Origin: Deltaproteobacteria bacterium
GTDB taxonomy: Bacteria; Desulfobacterota; Desulfobulbia; Desulfobulbales; Desulfocapsaceae
NCBI GenBank assembly: GCA_002747825.1
Contig: PDQQ01000016.1
Location: forward strand, 1-59,497
Length of the DNA stretch: 59,497 nt
Reading direction: 5' to 3'
Part shown: positions 25,766 through 33,450 of the stretch, one piece after another
How the letters are laid out: every line of letters starts with the position of its first letter
How positions within the stretch are numbered: position 1 is the first letter of the stretch
Notes under the pieces: model-generated
What the model was told of the DNA's origin: nothing
The model's database searches: none
What the model saw: only the letters and a program-made list of their open reading frames with translations
Translations under genes and position numbers: made by a program

Positions 25766-26114
25766 CAGAAGACCTCTTTGCTCTCGCCTCTTTCTTCATC
25801 TTTGCATCGATAAAATAGGCCACGCCAGCGAGCACACCGGCGGCAGCGACAACCTCTGCGGTGGTGGATCTTGTCGTTTTGGAAAGGATATAGCTCGCTG
25901 CAACGCCCTTGGCCAATCCGTTGACCACAGCAACAGAAAGCGGCAGATTGCCAGCACGAACCTCAACGAGGTTCGAACCAACGGCCATTGCACTGGCTAT
26001 CGTCAACGTGGCCGCCACATTACCCAGAGGAGAAAAACCGGACTTTGCGGCTCCCGGAACACCGGAAACGGTATTTGCCTGTCGTATAGCGTTATTCATC
26101 GTGTAAGGAAGCAT
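25746..26114 (-). CDS. MamC-like small membrane protein, paralogue
   Basis: A 122-residue protein with two Gly/Ala-rich membrane helices (about residues 28-52 and 65-105) and a basic C-terminal tail (KMKKEARAKRSSVEGE). The segment AVGSNLVEVRAGNLPLSVAVVNGLAKGVA aligns with GTGSLGANLHRVEAGEMTMADAVTDSLVKGAA of the 18460-18897 product: GSN or GAN, Val, Ala-Gly, then Ala-Val and Leu-x-Lys-Gly-x-Ala. Two paralogues in two operons point to a shared structural job. It overlaps the FezB-like gene by 20 nt and starts the operon after the DtxR gene, behind its own promoter. The Met at 26114 has no good ribosome site. Confidence 0.75.
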   Translation of the reverse strand: MLPYTMNNAIRQANTVSGVPGAAKSGFSPLGNVAATLTIASAMAVGSNLVEVRAGNLPLSVAVVNGLAKGVAASYILSKTTRSTTAEVVAAAGVLAGVAYFIDAKMKKEARAKRSSVEGERV

Positions 26115-26168
26115 CTTTAGTCAATGGCATAGAGTTATCATGTACCCGCCAACCGCCCTGCCGTCTCT

Positions 26169-26197
26169 TTTACAGAACAACATCAAACCATTGTCAA
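26169..26197 (-). promoter_or_regulatory. Candidate promoter for the MamC-like/FezB-like operon
   Basis: On the minus strand TTGACA (26197-26192), a 17-nt spacer and TGTAAA (26174-26169) give a plausible sigma70 promoter 55 nt upstream of the MamC-like start, in the 129-nt gap after the DtxR gene. The -10 box is a weak match. Confidence 0.45.
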
Positions 26198-26243
26198 CGG
26201 CACAACAGGCGGCCAGCCTCCAAATACCCAGAATGCAGTGAAG

Positions 26244-26741
26244 TCATTGTTTTACAATATCTTTTTCACTACCACGCTTGACACCACAATCGGCTTCATC
26301 ACAATGAACCCCACAAAAATAGCCAAACCCGGTCTTCCAGGTTATATCACCCTTCGGACACTCCTCGATAAATTCGGCATAGCGGATCAATCTCTCGACA
26401 ATATCTTTCGGAATAGAGTGCTCCATCTTGCAGGCAGCATCATCCGCTTCCTCATCGGCCACGCCCAGAACCGTGGTAAAAAAGCTCTTGAGAGCATTAT
26501 GCCGATGAACAATTTCAACAGCAACCTTTTTCCCGGCAGGTGTAAGGGTTATCAAATCGTAGGGAGCGTAATTGACAAGCCCCAGAGCCGAAAGAGCCTT
26601 CAAGGCTCCCGTCACAGAAGAAGCCCTCACATCCAGACGAGTTGCTATATCCTTGGCTCTGGCAGCCATTTTTTCTTCGGATATCTGAAATATTGCCTCA
26701 AGATAGTCCTCCTGGCTGTCGGTTAATTTCTTACTTTCCAT
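26244..26741 (-). CDS. DtxR/MntR-family metal-dependent repressor
   Basis: A 165-residue regulator. The N-terminal winged helix (LTDSQEDYLEAIFQISEEK, then VRASSVTGALKALSALGLVNY) is typical of DtxR/MntR/IdeR. The dimerisation and metal domain has HRHNALKSFFTTVLG and AACKMEHSIPKDIVERL, in which the Cys, Glu and His are usual metal ligands. The C-terminus is shorter than classical DtxR and adds a Cys-rich tail (CGVHCDEADC). Without a FeoA/SH3 domain of its own, it could work with the FeoA-like protein of the same operon. The ATG at 26741 has GGAG 8 nt upstream. It probably senses Fe(II) or Mn(II) and represses this locus. Confidence 0.92.
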   Translation of the reverse strand: MESKKLTDSQEDYLEAIFQISEEKMAARAKDIATRLDVRASSVTGALKALSALGLVNYAPYDLITLTPAGKKVAVEIVHRHNALKSFFTTVLGVADEEADDAACKMEHSIPKDIVERLIRYAEFIEECPKGDITWKTGFGYFCGVHCDEADCGVKRGSEKDIVKQ

Positions 26742-26771
26742 AGACACATCTCCATAAAAGTAATAAAAAAG

Positions 26772-26804
26772 TTAGACAAAGCCTCAATCGCCTAAAAAAA
26801 TTAG
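26772..26804. promoter_or_regulatory. Candidate DtxR-type operator region
   Basis: Upstream of the DtxR gene are TTAG (26772-26775), CCTAA (26791-26795) and a short palindrome CTAA-N5-TTAG (26792-26804). TTAG/CTAA halves occur in known DtxR/MntR boxes, and the site lies where autoregulation would be expected, but it is AT-rich and could be chance. Confidence 0.25.
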
Positions 26805-27152
26805 TATACAGGATGCGCGTTATTTTTCAAGCAGGAAGTTCGGTCTCCGAGGAATTTTTAGCGGATATTCGTAAATCTGCCGTTCGCAACGACACATTTT
26901 TTAGATTCAAGAAATTTTATTCTTGCCTCCTAATTTACCTTCTGCTACCTTCAGAAACCTCGAGCGCCTCTGTAGCTGCCCCAGGTAGTCTGATCTTTTT
27001 CAGGTCCAGAGATGGGAAATATGTAGCACCGGCAGAAAGATGTTTGATGGTAAAAATGGGGTACAGCAAGGCGATTGGTACAGAGAGAAGCGTCCTGAAA
27101 TGGTCGTTATCCTGCGCCCCATATATTTTTCACTTGTTCAAGAGGGAAAAAC

Positions 27153-27287
27153 ATGGCACCATTCATACCGTTGGCCTGTGGAGTTGCTGCAGCCCTTACC
27201 GTTGTCCTGACAATCGAGACAGGAAAGGGTACAAAAAAAACAATTGAAAGAAAAAAAAGGCGTGATGCTCGAAAAAATAGACCGTGA
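27153..27287 (+). CDS. 44-residue single-helix membrane protein
   Basis: A small gene of 44 codons. The ATG at 27153 has AAGAGG 7 nt upstream. The product has one hydrophobic helix (PFIPLACGVAAALTVVLTI) and a strongly basic tail (RKKRRDARKNRP). It overlaps the next gene by 23 nt. It is divergent from the DtxR gene and likely part of the same iron locus. It resembles other small membrane proteins of the locus in size but not in sequence. Confidence 0.5.
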   Translation: MAPFIPLACGVAAALTVVLTIETGKGTKKTIERKKRRDARKNRP

Positions 27288-27501
27288 TCTGCAAAAGGAA
27301 GTCGCCAAAATAGCAATGACAGCGAGTCTGGCAACGGCTGTTCTGTCCACCCCGTTTCTGAAAGGGGGGAAGACGATGAAAAACATCCACACCGGTGCCG
27401 GAGTGCTTCTCGTCGGATTTGCCCTTTGGCACCACTTTCTCTACCAGCCTGACAAGAAGAAGACCACGGCCAAGACGCACACACAGGAAAAAAAGAAATA
27501 A
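27265..27501 (+). CDS. Small protein with one membrane segment
   Basis: A 78-residue protein: a polar helix (EKIDRDLQKEVAKIAMTASLATA), a roughly 20-residue membrane segment (NIHTGAGVLLVGFALWHHFLY) and a Lys-rich tail. I chose Met at 27265 because AAAAAGG precedes it and it overlaps the upstream 44-codon gene, suggesting coupling; the frame is open to 27244. The HHFLY histidines at the membrane face could bind metal but this is speculation. It closes the rightward arm of the iron locus. Confidence 0.55.
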   Translation: MLEKIDRDLQKEVAKIAMTASLATAVLSTPFLKGGKTMKNIHTGAGVLLVGFALWHHFLYQPDKKKTTAKTHTQEKKK

Positions 27502-27675
27502 CCCGTCAACAAAAAACGCTCAAGGTGAACGGATAAGCACACCGTTTTTTCATCTCCGATTTTCCCGGCCGGCCGTTTCGAGAGATCTTCCGGTCGATTT
27601 CCGCTCAACCTCCGCCCACGCACCCCTGCCAGCTTCCGACAAAGAGGTGGCAAAAATCTGCGGCTTCCTTCCCCT

Positions 27676-27785
27676 GGATTCTGATGGGCAAGGTTTTTTC
27701 GTAAGAGCAAGGTACAAGGCGTTTGCTCGTCGTGTACTACACGCAATACCTTGCAGAGAAGGTCCATGGAAAAATCGCCCACCCC
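27676..27785 (+). repeat. Structured dispersed repeat, copy 1
   Basis: About 110 nt that recur at 46084-46196. Nested complementary arms can fold as one long hairpin: GGGC (27686) with GCCC (27777); TTTTTTC with GAAAAA; GCAAGGTA (27707) with TACCTTGC (27747); and a tip CGTGT-ACT-ACACG (27731-27743). It lies in a gene-poor stretch between the small iron-locus gene and the porin. Confidence 0.7.
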
Positions 27786-27873
27786 AGTGGAGGTTTTTAT
27801 CTCTCTCTGAAAAACTGTTTTTTGAGTGGGCTTGATATGTACAGTAAAAGTAAGAGGTTAAAGATAAAAAACT

Positions 27874-27895
27874 ACCCCGCCGCAAGCGGCCGGGT
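27874..27895. repeat. Ten-bp hairpin with one mismatch
   Basis: ACCCCGCCGC and GCGGCCGGGT pair around AA. It stands in the same gene-poor stretch as the structured repeat. No T-tract adjoins it. It may be a mobile-element end or a boundary hairpin. Confidence 0.5.
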
Positions 27896-28015
27896 ATTAG
27901 CCCCACAGCTTCGCAATAAAAAAATTCATAAGAAATTCGGGTCAAGGGTATCTGAGAGCTGTCAGACGACAAAGACCTCTGAGTTGTCCGGAACCAAGAT
28001 TCTTCTTACAGCAAA

Positions 28016-28047
28016 AAGCCTCTCCGGGAGATCTCCCGGAGAGGCTT
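28016..28047 (-). terminator. Palindromic 14-bp terminator of the porin gene
   Basis: AAGCCTCTCCGGGA and its exact complement flank GATC. On the minus strand the stem is followed by TTTTTGC, as in an intrinsic terminator, and it lies 131 nt past the porin stop. Confidence 0.75.
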
Positions 28048-28178
28048 CTTCTTTGGCGTTGCCAAAGCACACACAATTACGAAAAGACTTCAAAACAAGC
28101 TTTCTGAGGCATTGCACCCCACAAGGAACACGCTAAGTCAGAGGGCCAAGAACACCCCCTGACGGGGAGAAACATCTT

Positions 28179-29207
28179 CTAGAATTCGTAGGCAAGCTGG
28201 GCAGTCAGGGAATCGGCATCCTCACCGGTTCCTCCATCACCCACACCGTAGTCGGTATCGCGGCTGAATCCGACACTGAAGCCAACGCCTTCAGCCAATT
28301 CAATACCAACTGTTCCCATAATCCGCTTTTCAGGGAAAACCCCGGCAAGCTCTTCGGTTTCACTGTATCCAACAGCAAAGATCAAAGGCATTGCCATATC
28401 AAGGCTGTAGCTGACCTCAACATGATAGGCAGAAGGCTTGCGCTTCACGTTTTCTCCGCTCAGCATATCGACAGCCTCGTAGTCATCAATAGCTGTAATA
28501 TACTCACCGATCAGGCCGACACCAACGATCTGAACGGAGGTCTGAAGAGCAACTCCGCCAACGTAGTCTGCTTCAGGATCGAATACTTCCTGAAGACCAT
28601 CGGAATCGAACAGGCTGTTGGTATAGCTGGCATGTACACCGACCGTCAACATATCGTTTTCACGAGCATAACCAACCGCCAAACCGTACTTATCTATACT
28701 TGCATCACCACCACCCTCATTGGTCTCGCCCTTATATACGAAGGCATCAACGGTTACCGGACCTGCAGCGACACCAACCAGCAGGTTATCTTCCTTGGTC
28801 TCAAAGGCCTCTTTGGTCAGAGGGTCGGCGAGTGTATTTGCATCATACACGCCAAAAGGTACAACAAAACGTCCCCCCTTCAGATAGGCGGGCATCGCCT
28901 CTGTTTCACCGAGCTTAACAAAGGCCTCATCAACGGCAAACTTATCAGCATCACCATCCCACTCAATCGCAAGTACACCAGAGGCCCATTCGTTCACCTC
29001 TGTTTCAAGAGCAAACTTGGCGGTAGCCAGGTCAATACTGGTTTCACTGGCCCCCTCAAAATCCTCGCTATGGCTGACCTCGACCTCAATAGCACCACCA
29101 AGGGTTACATGGTCATTGATCTTCAGGTCAGCGGCAAAGGCCTGACCGGCTGCTCCTGCACACGCCAAGGCAGCTGTCAAGGCTGCAACAGTCAATCTTT
29201 TCTTCAT
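28179..29207 (-). CDS. Outer-membrane porin, LbtU-like
   Basis: A 342-residue precursor with a Sec signal peptide (MKKRLTVAALTAALACAGAAGQAFA). The mature part alternates short acidic loops with beta strands and ends in Phe (AYEF), the typical last strand for the BAM machine. It resembles LbtU-family porins, one of which is the legiobactin siderophore receptor; it is not a TonB-dependent receptor because it lacks a plug. The start has GGAG 7 nt upstream. It is a single-gene unit with its own terminator. Its place beside the iron locus suggests iron or siderophore passage, but general diffusion is also possible. Confidence 0.8.
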   Translation of the reverse strand: MKKRLTVAALTAALACAGAAGQAFAADLKINDHVTLGGAIEVEVSHSEDFEGASETSIDLATAKFALETEVNEWASGVLAIEWDGDADKFAVDEAFVKLGETEAMPAYLKGGRFVVPFGVYDANTLADPLTKEAFETKEDNLLVGVAAGPVTVDAFVYKGETNEGGGDASIDKYGLAVGYARENDMLTVGVHASYTNSLFDSDGLQEVFDPEADYVGGVALQTSVQIVGVGLIGEYITAIDDYEAVDMLSGENVKRKPSAYHVEVSYSLDMAMPLIFAVGYSETEELAGVFPEKRIMGTVGIELAEGVGFSVGFSRDTDYGVGDGGTGEDADSLTAQLAYEF

Positions 29208-29998
29208 TTCCCCACTCCCATACTATAAATAGTCTGGCATAGCTCTCCCTCTCTCTCAACGAGGGAACAAGGACTCTCCACAAGAACAGAAAACTGCACA
29301 AAAAATTAGCTATGCCAAAATTTATTTTTACACACTCGAAAAGTACCGTGAACAAAATATCAAACCCTTTGGATACTGGCAACAGAAAAATTCGCAAGCA
29401 TGTATTATTTTTGTAGGGCCTAACCTGAATATTTCATCAGTTCAGGCGGTGTCAGGTTCGAAGTTTTTTGTATTACGTAAGAGTAAACTCTATTTACTGC
29501 AAAAAGACTGAAGAAGATGGCACCGTATGGACTGACCTTTGGTGAACACTTTGGATATTGTAAAACTGTAATGTTCTCCGTGTAGTATATTGGAATATAA
29601 GCAATTTTTAAAAATTTGACACAATGTTCATGAAATATCCGGGTTAAGACAGGGGGCCCACTCAAGGCACCTGAAAAGCCTTCTACATTGGACATAACTG
29701 TCGATCAACACTGTTAATATAATTCCACAGTCAATCGATACGGTTCAGTGGCTAGGGAGTTCAAGTGCCGGTTTTGTCAATTTCTCTGACGAAAGAACCA
29801 CGGGGAAAAGGGTTCCCCTTCTCGATACAGGAAAAATCTTCACTCTCTACGAATAAAAAATCAAGGGTCTGACTGGCGCCAGAGAAGTTCGGTGTCGGCC
29901 TTTTCAATGACAGACCCGAAGATGAAAATGAGGCAAACAGGTAGAGACATAGCCGTTCTTCGAGAAAAACAGGAATATACAACAGCTTCTTGAGATCT
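29208..29998. other. AT-rich intergenic region, no gene seen
   Basis: Nearly 800 nt between the porin promoter and the membrane protein at 29999. The open frames here lack start signals and coding character. I see no RNA gene or repeat that I can support. Confidence 0.5.
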
Positions 29999-30859
29999 TT
30001 ATACGTTCGTATTGCCTTTTTTCTGAAAAAAATACGTACTGACAAGCGTCAATAAAATGGCAAAAAAGACTGCAAGCACACCCAAAAGGACATTGTAATA
30101 GGCTGGTGCTGCCAGGGCGATACGAATGATGAGTGTCGAGAGAGCAAAACCAGAGTTTCTGAAGATTGCATAAAATGACGGCTGATAACATTGGGCTAAC
30201 AGAACCAACAGGATATCAGTCAGGATGAGTATCGTATAAAAACTGTGAAGAAAATCAGAGGTCGAGTGAGGTGTATTCGGCGTCAGCAGGCTCACTACTC
30301 CGAGGTAGGTAAAAATGACAAGCAGTATCAGAGCAATTCCCTTTTTTGCCGCGATAAAACTGTATATGTCGAAAGGAAGCATCTTCTCCTCAGACGACTT
30401 CTGTATCGCATAATAGACTCCAAGAAGAACAAAGATGACCAGCGCACCAAAGCCATTAGACAAGATCGACAGTACAGCTTCCTCATTGCCGGTGAAACGT
30501 ATTGGCTCGGCAAAACCGGAAAGCTCTTTAAAGGCATTTCTTATCAAAATCAATGCCAGAATCTCAAACTGCTTGCCAACCGATCGACTGAAAGAGCAGG
30601 GAATAATAAAGATCAGACTAATGACTTCAAGGACCAAAACGACGGTAAAACAAGCCTGTACAGCAAAGAAATGGTTCCTGGGCACAAGCGGGGCAAGCGA
30701 AGAGGAAAGCAGACCTTGCCGGTTTAATTCGATAGAGACAAGGCTGCAAAGAAAGAAAAGCACGAGAACAAGAGCCACTTTTTTATGCAGCTTTTCATGC
30801 TCCCAGAAATGCTGGAGAGGATCGAAGAGATAGGTAATTTTATCGTACAAGAACGTCAT
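29999..30859 (-). CDS. Polytopic membrane protein of unknown function
   Basis: A 286-residue protein with about seven or eight membrane segments (for example KVALVLVLFFLCSLVSI and LALILIRNAF). No transporter or enzyme signature is visible. The ATG at 30859 is preferred over an upstream TTG at 30883; neither has a strong ribosome site. A three-way-junction RNA element (30905-30960) lies 45 nt upstream on the same strand and may regulate it. The gene is AT-rich and transcribed in the same direction as the thiamine-binding protein gene. Confidence 0.75.
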   Translation of the reverse strand: MTFLYDKITYLFDPLQHFWEHEKLHKKVALVLVLFFLCSLVSIELNRQGLLSSSLAPLVPRNHFFAVQACFTVVLVLEVISLIFIIPCSFSRSVGKQFEILALILIRNAFKELSGFAEPIRFTGNEEAVLSILSNGFGALVIFVLLGVYYAIQKSSEEKMLPFDIYSFIAAKKGIALILLVIFTYLGVVSLLTPNTPHSTSDFLHSFYTILILTDILLVLLAQCYQPSFYAIFRNSGFALSTLIIRIALAAPAYYNVLLGVLAVFFAILLTLVSTYFFQKKGNTNV

Positions 30860-30904
30860 CAGCGACAGTCCATATCGATACAAAGATCAAAAAATGCCAT
30901 GAAG

Positions 30905-30960
30905 CCGGAGAATTGAACTCTCGGAGAGAGCAGCTACACTGCCCAAGATCGATTCTCCGG
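30905..30960 (-). ncRNA. Candidate three-way-junction RNA / leader
   Basis: Read on the minus strand, CCGGAGAAT (30960-30952) pairs perfectly with ATTCTCCGG (30913-30905). Inside are GCAG-TGTAG-CTGC and CTCTC-TCC-GAGAG hairpins, so a 56-nt element folds as a compact three-way junction with 18 base pairs. Twelve nt later comes TTTTTT, and the membrane-protein gene starts 45 nt downstream. It does not match the riboswitch consensus sequences I know. It could be a cis-regulatory leader, a terminator or a tRNA-derived relic. Confidence 0.4.
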
Positions 30961-31045
30961 AAAAAGCAGGCTGAAACTCAGCGAACAAGCCCCAAACAGG
31001 AAAAGACATATCTTTGGGGTAAAAAAGCCGTTAAACGAACCTCGT

Positions 31046-31348
31046 CTATAGCGACTTTTTATTAAGCACCGAGGTAATTTTATCTTCCATGGACTGCTTT
31101 CTATCGACACGCGTGCCGAGTCGTATCGTCGTCGATATCCTCGGTGCTCCCATCCCGTGAACCTTTTTATGGCAGGCCTTGAGTGCGGCCATAACCGTAT
31201 CCCACTCTCCTTCGATATTGGTGCCATAGGCATGGAGCTGGGTTTGTAATCCCGCCTCTTTGAGAATTGTCTGGCAGGCTGCAACATATTCAGACACAGA
31301 GACACCAACCCCCATCGGTATAACACAAAGATCCATGATCACGTTCAT
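31046..31348 (-). CDS. MTH1187-family thiamine-binding protein
   Basis: A 100-residue soluble protein of the DUF77/MTH1187 family (YkoF-related), with ferredoxin-like fold. MDLCVIPMGVGVSVSEYVA at the N-terminus, LHAYGTNIEGEWDTVMAALKACH in the middle and IRLGTRVDRKQSMEDK near the end match the family. Members bind thiamine or related compounds. GGGGAG stands 6 nt before the ATG. It is followed on the same strand by the RNA element and the unknown membrane protein. No thiamine biosynthesis or TPP riboswitch is nearby. Confidence 0.88.
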   Translation of the reverse strand: MNVIMDLCVIPMGVGVSVSEYVAACQTILKEAGLQTQLHAYGTNIEGEWDTVMAALKACHKKVHGMGAPRISTTIRLGTRVDRKQSMEDKITSVLNKKSL

Positions 31349-31428
31349 CTTTTGCTCCCCAGAAAATGCGGCAAAGAAAACTCAGAAATACTTCATAACC
31401 TCCGACTTGAAAACACCTTGTGACCATA

Positions 31429-32982
31429 TTATCTAAGATTATGGAGCCGTGCAAGCTGGTTAAAAACAATCGTAGAGACATGGCGGATTATATTGCTCCG
31501 GGAACGCATCCACCGACCATAATTTGGCGCCCGGTGATCCCTTTGAATAATCCCTACAAAGATATAGGCATAACGGCGGCCGTTTTTCTTTTTCGGAACC
31601 AATATCCCCATATCCCCGCAGAGGCGTGCCGTTGATCCGGTCTTGTTATACACCAGTGTACCCTTGGAAACCGAGGTGCCATGGTAGAGTCTGTCTCGCC
31701 CTGGAAGGGCCATAAGCCTCCTGAGTTCTGCACCATAGGGCAGCTCCTTTCGATAGAGCGCCCGTAAAAATCTGACATAATCGGAAGGTATCGCTGTGTT
31801 TTTATAGGTTTTTCCACCTGGCGGAATGGTCTCTACTATATTTACGTTATGAAAGATATGCCCGTAGTGCTTCTTGAGGATCGCCTCACAGTTCCGCGGA
31901 CCTCCGACCTGTCGAAGCACCCAGTTTGTCGCCTGATTGTTGCTGCGCTGAATCATCGCCGTCATTTTTCGCCGACTGACAGGGCCGTACGCCAACTTGC
32001 CCTGTTTGACCTTGTGAAAAAAAGCCAGAGCAACAAAAGGCTTTACCATACTCGCCGTCTGAAAGACCTTGTCTCCATTGATATCAACAACGATCTTATC
32101 CTGCATCAGATCGTACACCATCCAGGAGGTTGACTCTAGCTTGCTCAAGGCATTTTTTTTGCGCAGCCCCTTGATATAGAGTTCGACCGACCGCTCCATC
32201 TTCACATTTTCCCTGCCAGAAAATGCTGGTTGTTGCTGTTTCTCACTTTTTTGCGCCACAGGCTGGCGGGCTGCCGGACGAGTCTCTTTCTTTGGTTTTG
32301 CCGGAGCAGGCTGCACTTGCTCGACCTGATCTTTATCGTCAATAAGGCTGGATTCCCCGTAAACAATACGATTATTGTTCTCTGCAGTTATCGAGGTTGC
32401 AATCCTTTTTTTCTTCAACAGCCGGGCATGCCTTTTGGCTATTCTATTCACCCTTCTCTTGTTACCTCGAACCTGATAGATAAGCTTATAATTACCGTGG
32501 AAGGTCTTCTCTATGAAAAGCTCTTTGTGAATATCGGGGCCCAGTATTTTATACACAGCTTCATAACGACGCTTTAATGGCTCCAGATTTGGCCCCATCC
32601 CATAACTGACGTTGTAGAGTGGATGAAAGATCAGATCATCTGCGGCCCAGGGTTCGTCATATCCGGCAAGATCAAGAACATCTGCGTGTTCTATCAGGGT
32701 CCTGCTGACAGCCTCTGCACTGATATTACCATCGAAAACCAGGGCGTACTCATTCTTCCTCCCCATAACCCGCAACTTCTTGATAACCTTCTCATCAAGA
32801 ACTGCTTCAAGCTCTTCCCGATAATCAAGCACACGCTCAAGATCATCGGATAAAAGGTAAACGATATCGTATCGTTGTTTCTTCTTGGCATGAACGGTCA
32901 ACGGTGCAAACAAACAGAGACCCGAGACAACAAGCAACAAGAAACCAATAATATGACAACGATATAACGATGATGACTTCAT
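31429..32982 (-). CDS. Periplasmic class-A beta-lactamase-type serine hydrolase
   Basis: A 517-residue exported protein. A hydrophobic N-terminus (IIGFLLLVVSGLCLFAPLTVHA) is the signal. Residues about 30-200 are a domain of unknown type rich in charged helices, followed by a Pro/Lys/Gln linker. The C-terminal roughly 240 residues form a class-A-like fold: SMVK is the SxxK catalytic motif, SNN replaces SDN, and KTGS is the third motif. It may be a peptidoglycan peptidase or a distant beta-lactamase; the large N-terminal domain argues against a simple resistance enzyme. The ribosome site is weak. Confidence 0.85.
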   Translation of the reverse strand: MKSSSLYRCHIIGFLLLVVSGLCLFAPLTVHAKKKQRYDIVYLLSDDLERVLDYREELEAVLDEKVIKKLRVMGRKNEYALVFDGNISAEAVSRTLIEHADVLDLAGYDEPWAADDLIFHPLYNVSYGMGPNLEPLKRRYEAVYKILGPDIHKELFIEKTFHGNYKLIYQVRGNKRRVNRIAKRHARLLKKKRIATSITAENNNRIVYGESSLIDDKDQVEQVQPAPAKPKKETRPAARQPVAQKSEKQQQPAFSGRENVKMERSVELYIKGLRKKNALSKLESTSWMVYDLMQDKIVVDINGDKVFQTASMVKPFVALAFFHKVKQGKLAYGPVSRRKMTAMIQRSNNQATNWVLRQVGGPRNCEAILKKHYGHIFHNVNIVETIPPGGKTYKNTAIPSDYVRFLRALYRKELPYGAELRRLMALPGRDRLYHGTSVSKGTLVYNKTGSTARLCGDMGILVPKKKNGRRYAYIFVGIIQRDHRAPNYGRWMRSRSNIIRHVSTIVFNQLARLHNLR

Positions 32983-33450
32983 AAATAGATCTCAAAGACT
33001 CATATAATCGCGGTGAAAAAAGATGCAGAGAGAAAAGCTGAACATACAACATATCCCGGGGCTTTTACAGAAAGGGTTTGTCAATAGAAACCAGCATTCC
33101 CAAAGTTTCTTCTGTTAAAAAGAACAACCATCTATTATATTGTCTGGTTCGTCAGTTGGATCGGCCTTATACCAAGAGACTGTTCTCTGATCCAGTAATG
33201 GCTCATTGTCTCTTGGCCAAATCTTCTGACAAACGACAAGAGAGGATGAAAGATCTACAGATATCCTGATTGCTCCCCCGAGGTCAAGGATTAATTCTCT
33301 GTTTTTCTTCTGCCAGCGAACATGGTAGCAGATACCAACGATAGAATAAAAAAAGAATGACCTCTGAGATATCGGATGTGAAAAAAATCTTTTAACATAT
33401 ACAGGTTCCTTACAAAATAAAGAACGGATTCACATGGACAAGGAGAAAGG
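32983..33450. other. Intergenic region before glyA, no gene seen
   Basis: A divergent promoter region between the serine hydrolase and glyA. I see no glycine riboswitch and no coding frame with support. AAGGAG lies just before the glyA ATG. Confidence 0.5.

Noticed and set aside
18056..27501. Copper-resistance island
   Set aside because: The SCA motif, DtxR regulator and FeoA-like domains point to iron; the only CopZ-like gene is 16 kb away.
18056..27501. Magnetosome gene island
   Set aside because: Only MamC-like resemblance is present; mamA, B, E, K, M, O and similar genes are absent.
27550..27972. Long opposite-strand frames between 27.5 and 28.0 kb
   Set aside because: They run through the structured repeat and hairpins, have no start signals and give no protein-like pattern.
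29420..30045. Frames of about 90 codons on the minus strand
   Set aside because: Hydrophobic, irregular translations with no start signals; taken as noise.
30905..30960. Complete tRNA gene at the three-way junction
   Set aside because: It is too short, lacks an acceptor stem with CCA and has no proper anticodon arm.
31429..32982. Clinical-type class A beta-lactamase
   Set aside because: SNN replaces SDN, the typical omega-loop Glu is not evident and a large extra N-terminal domain is present.
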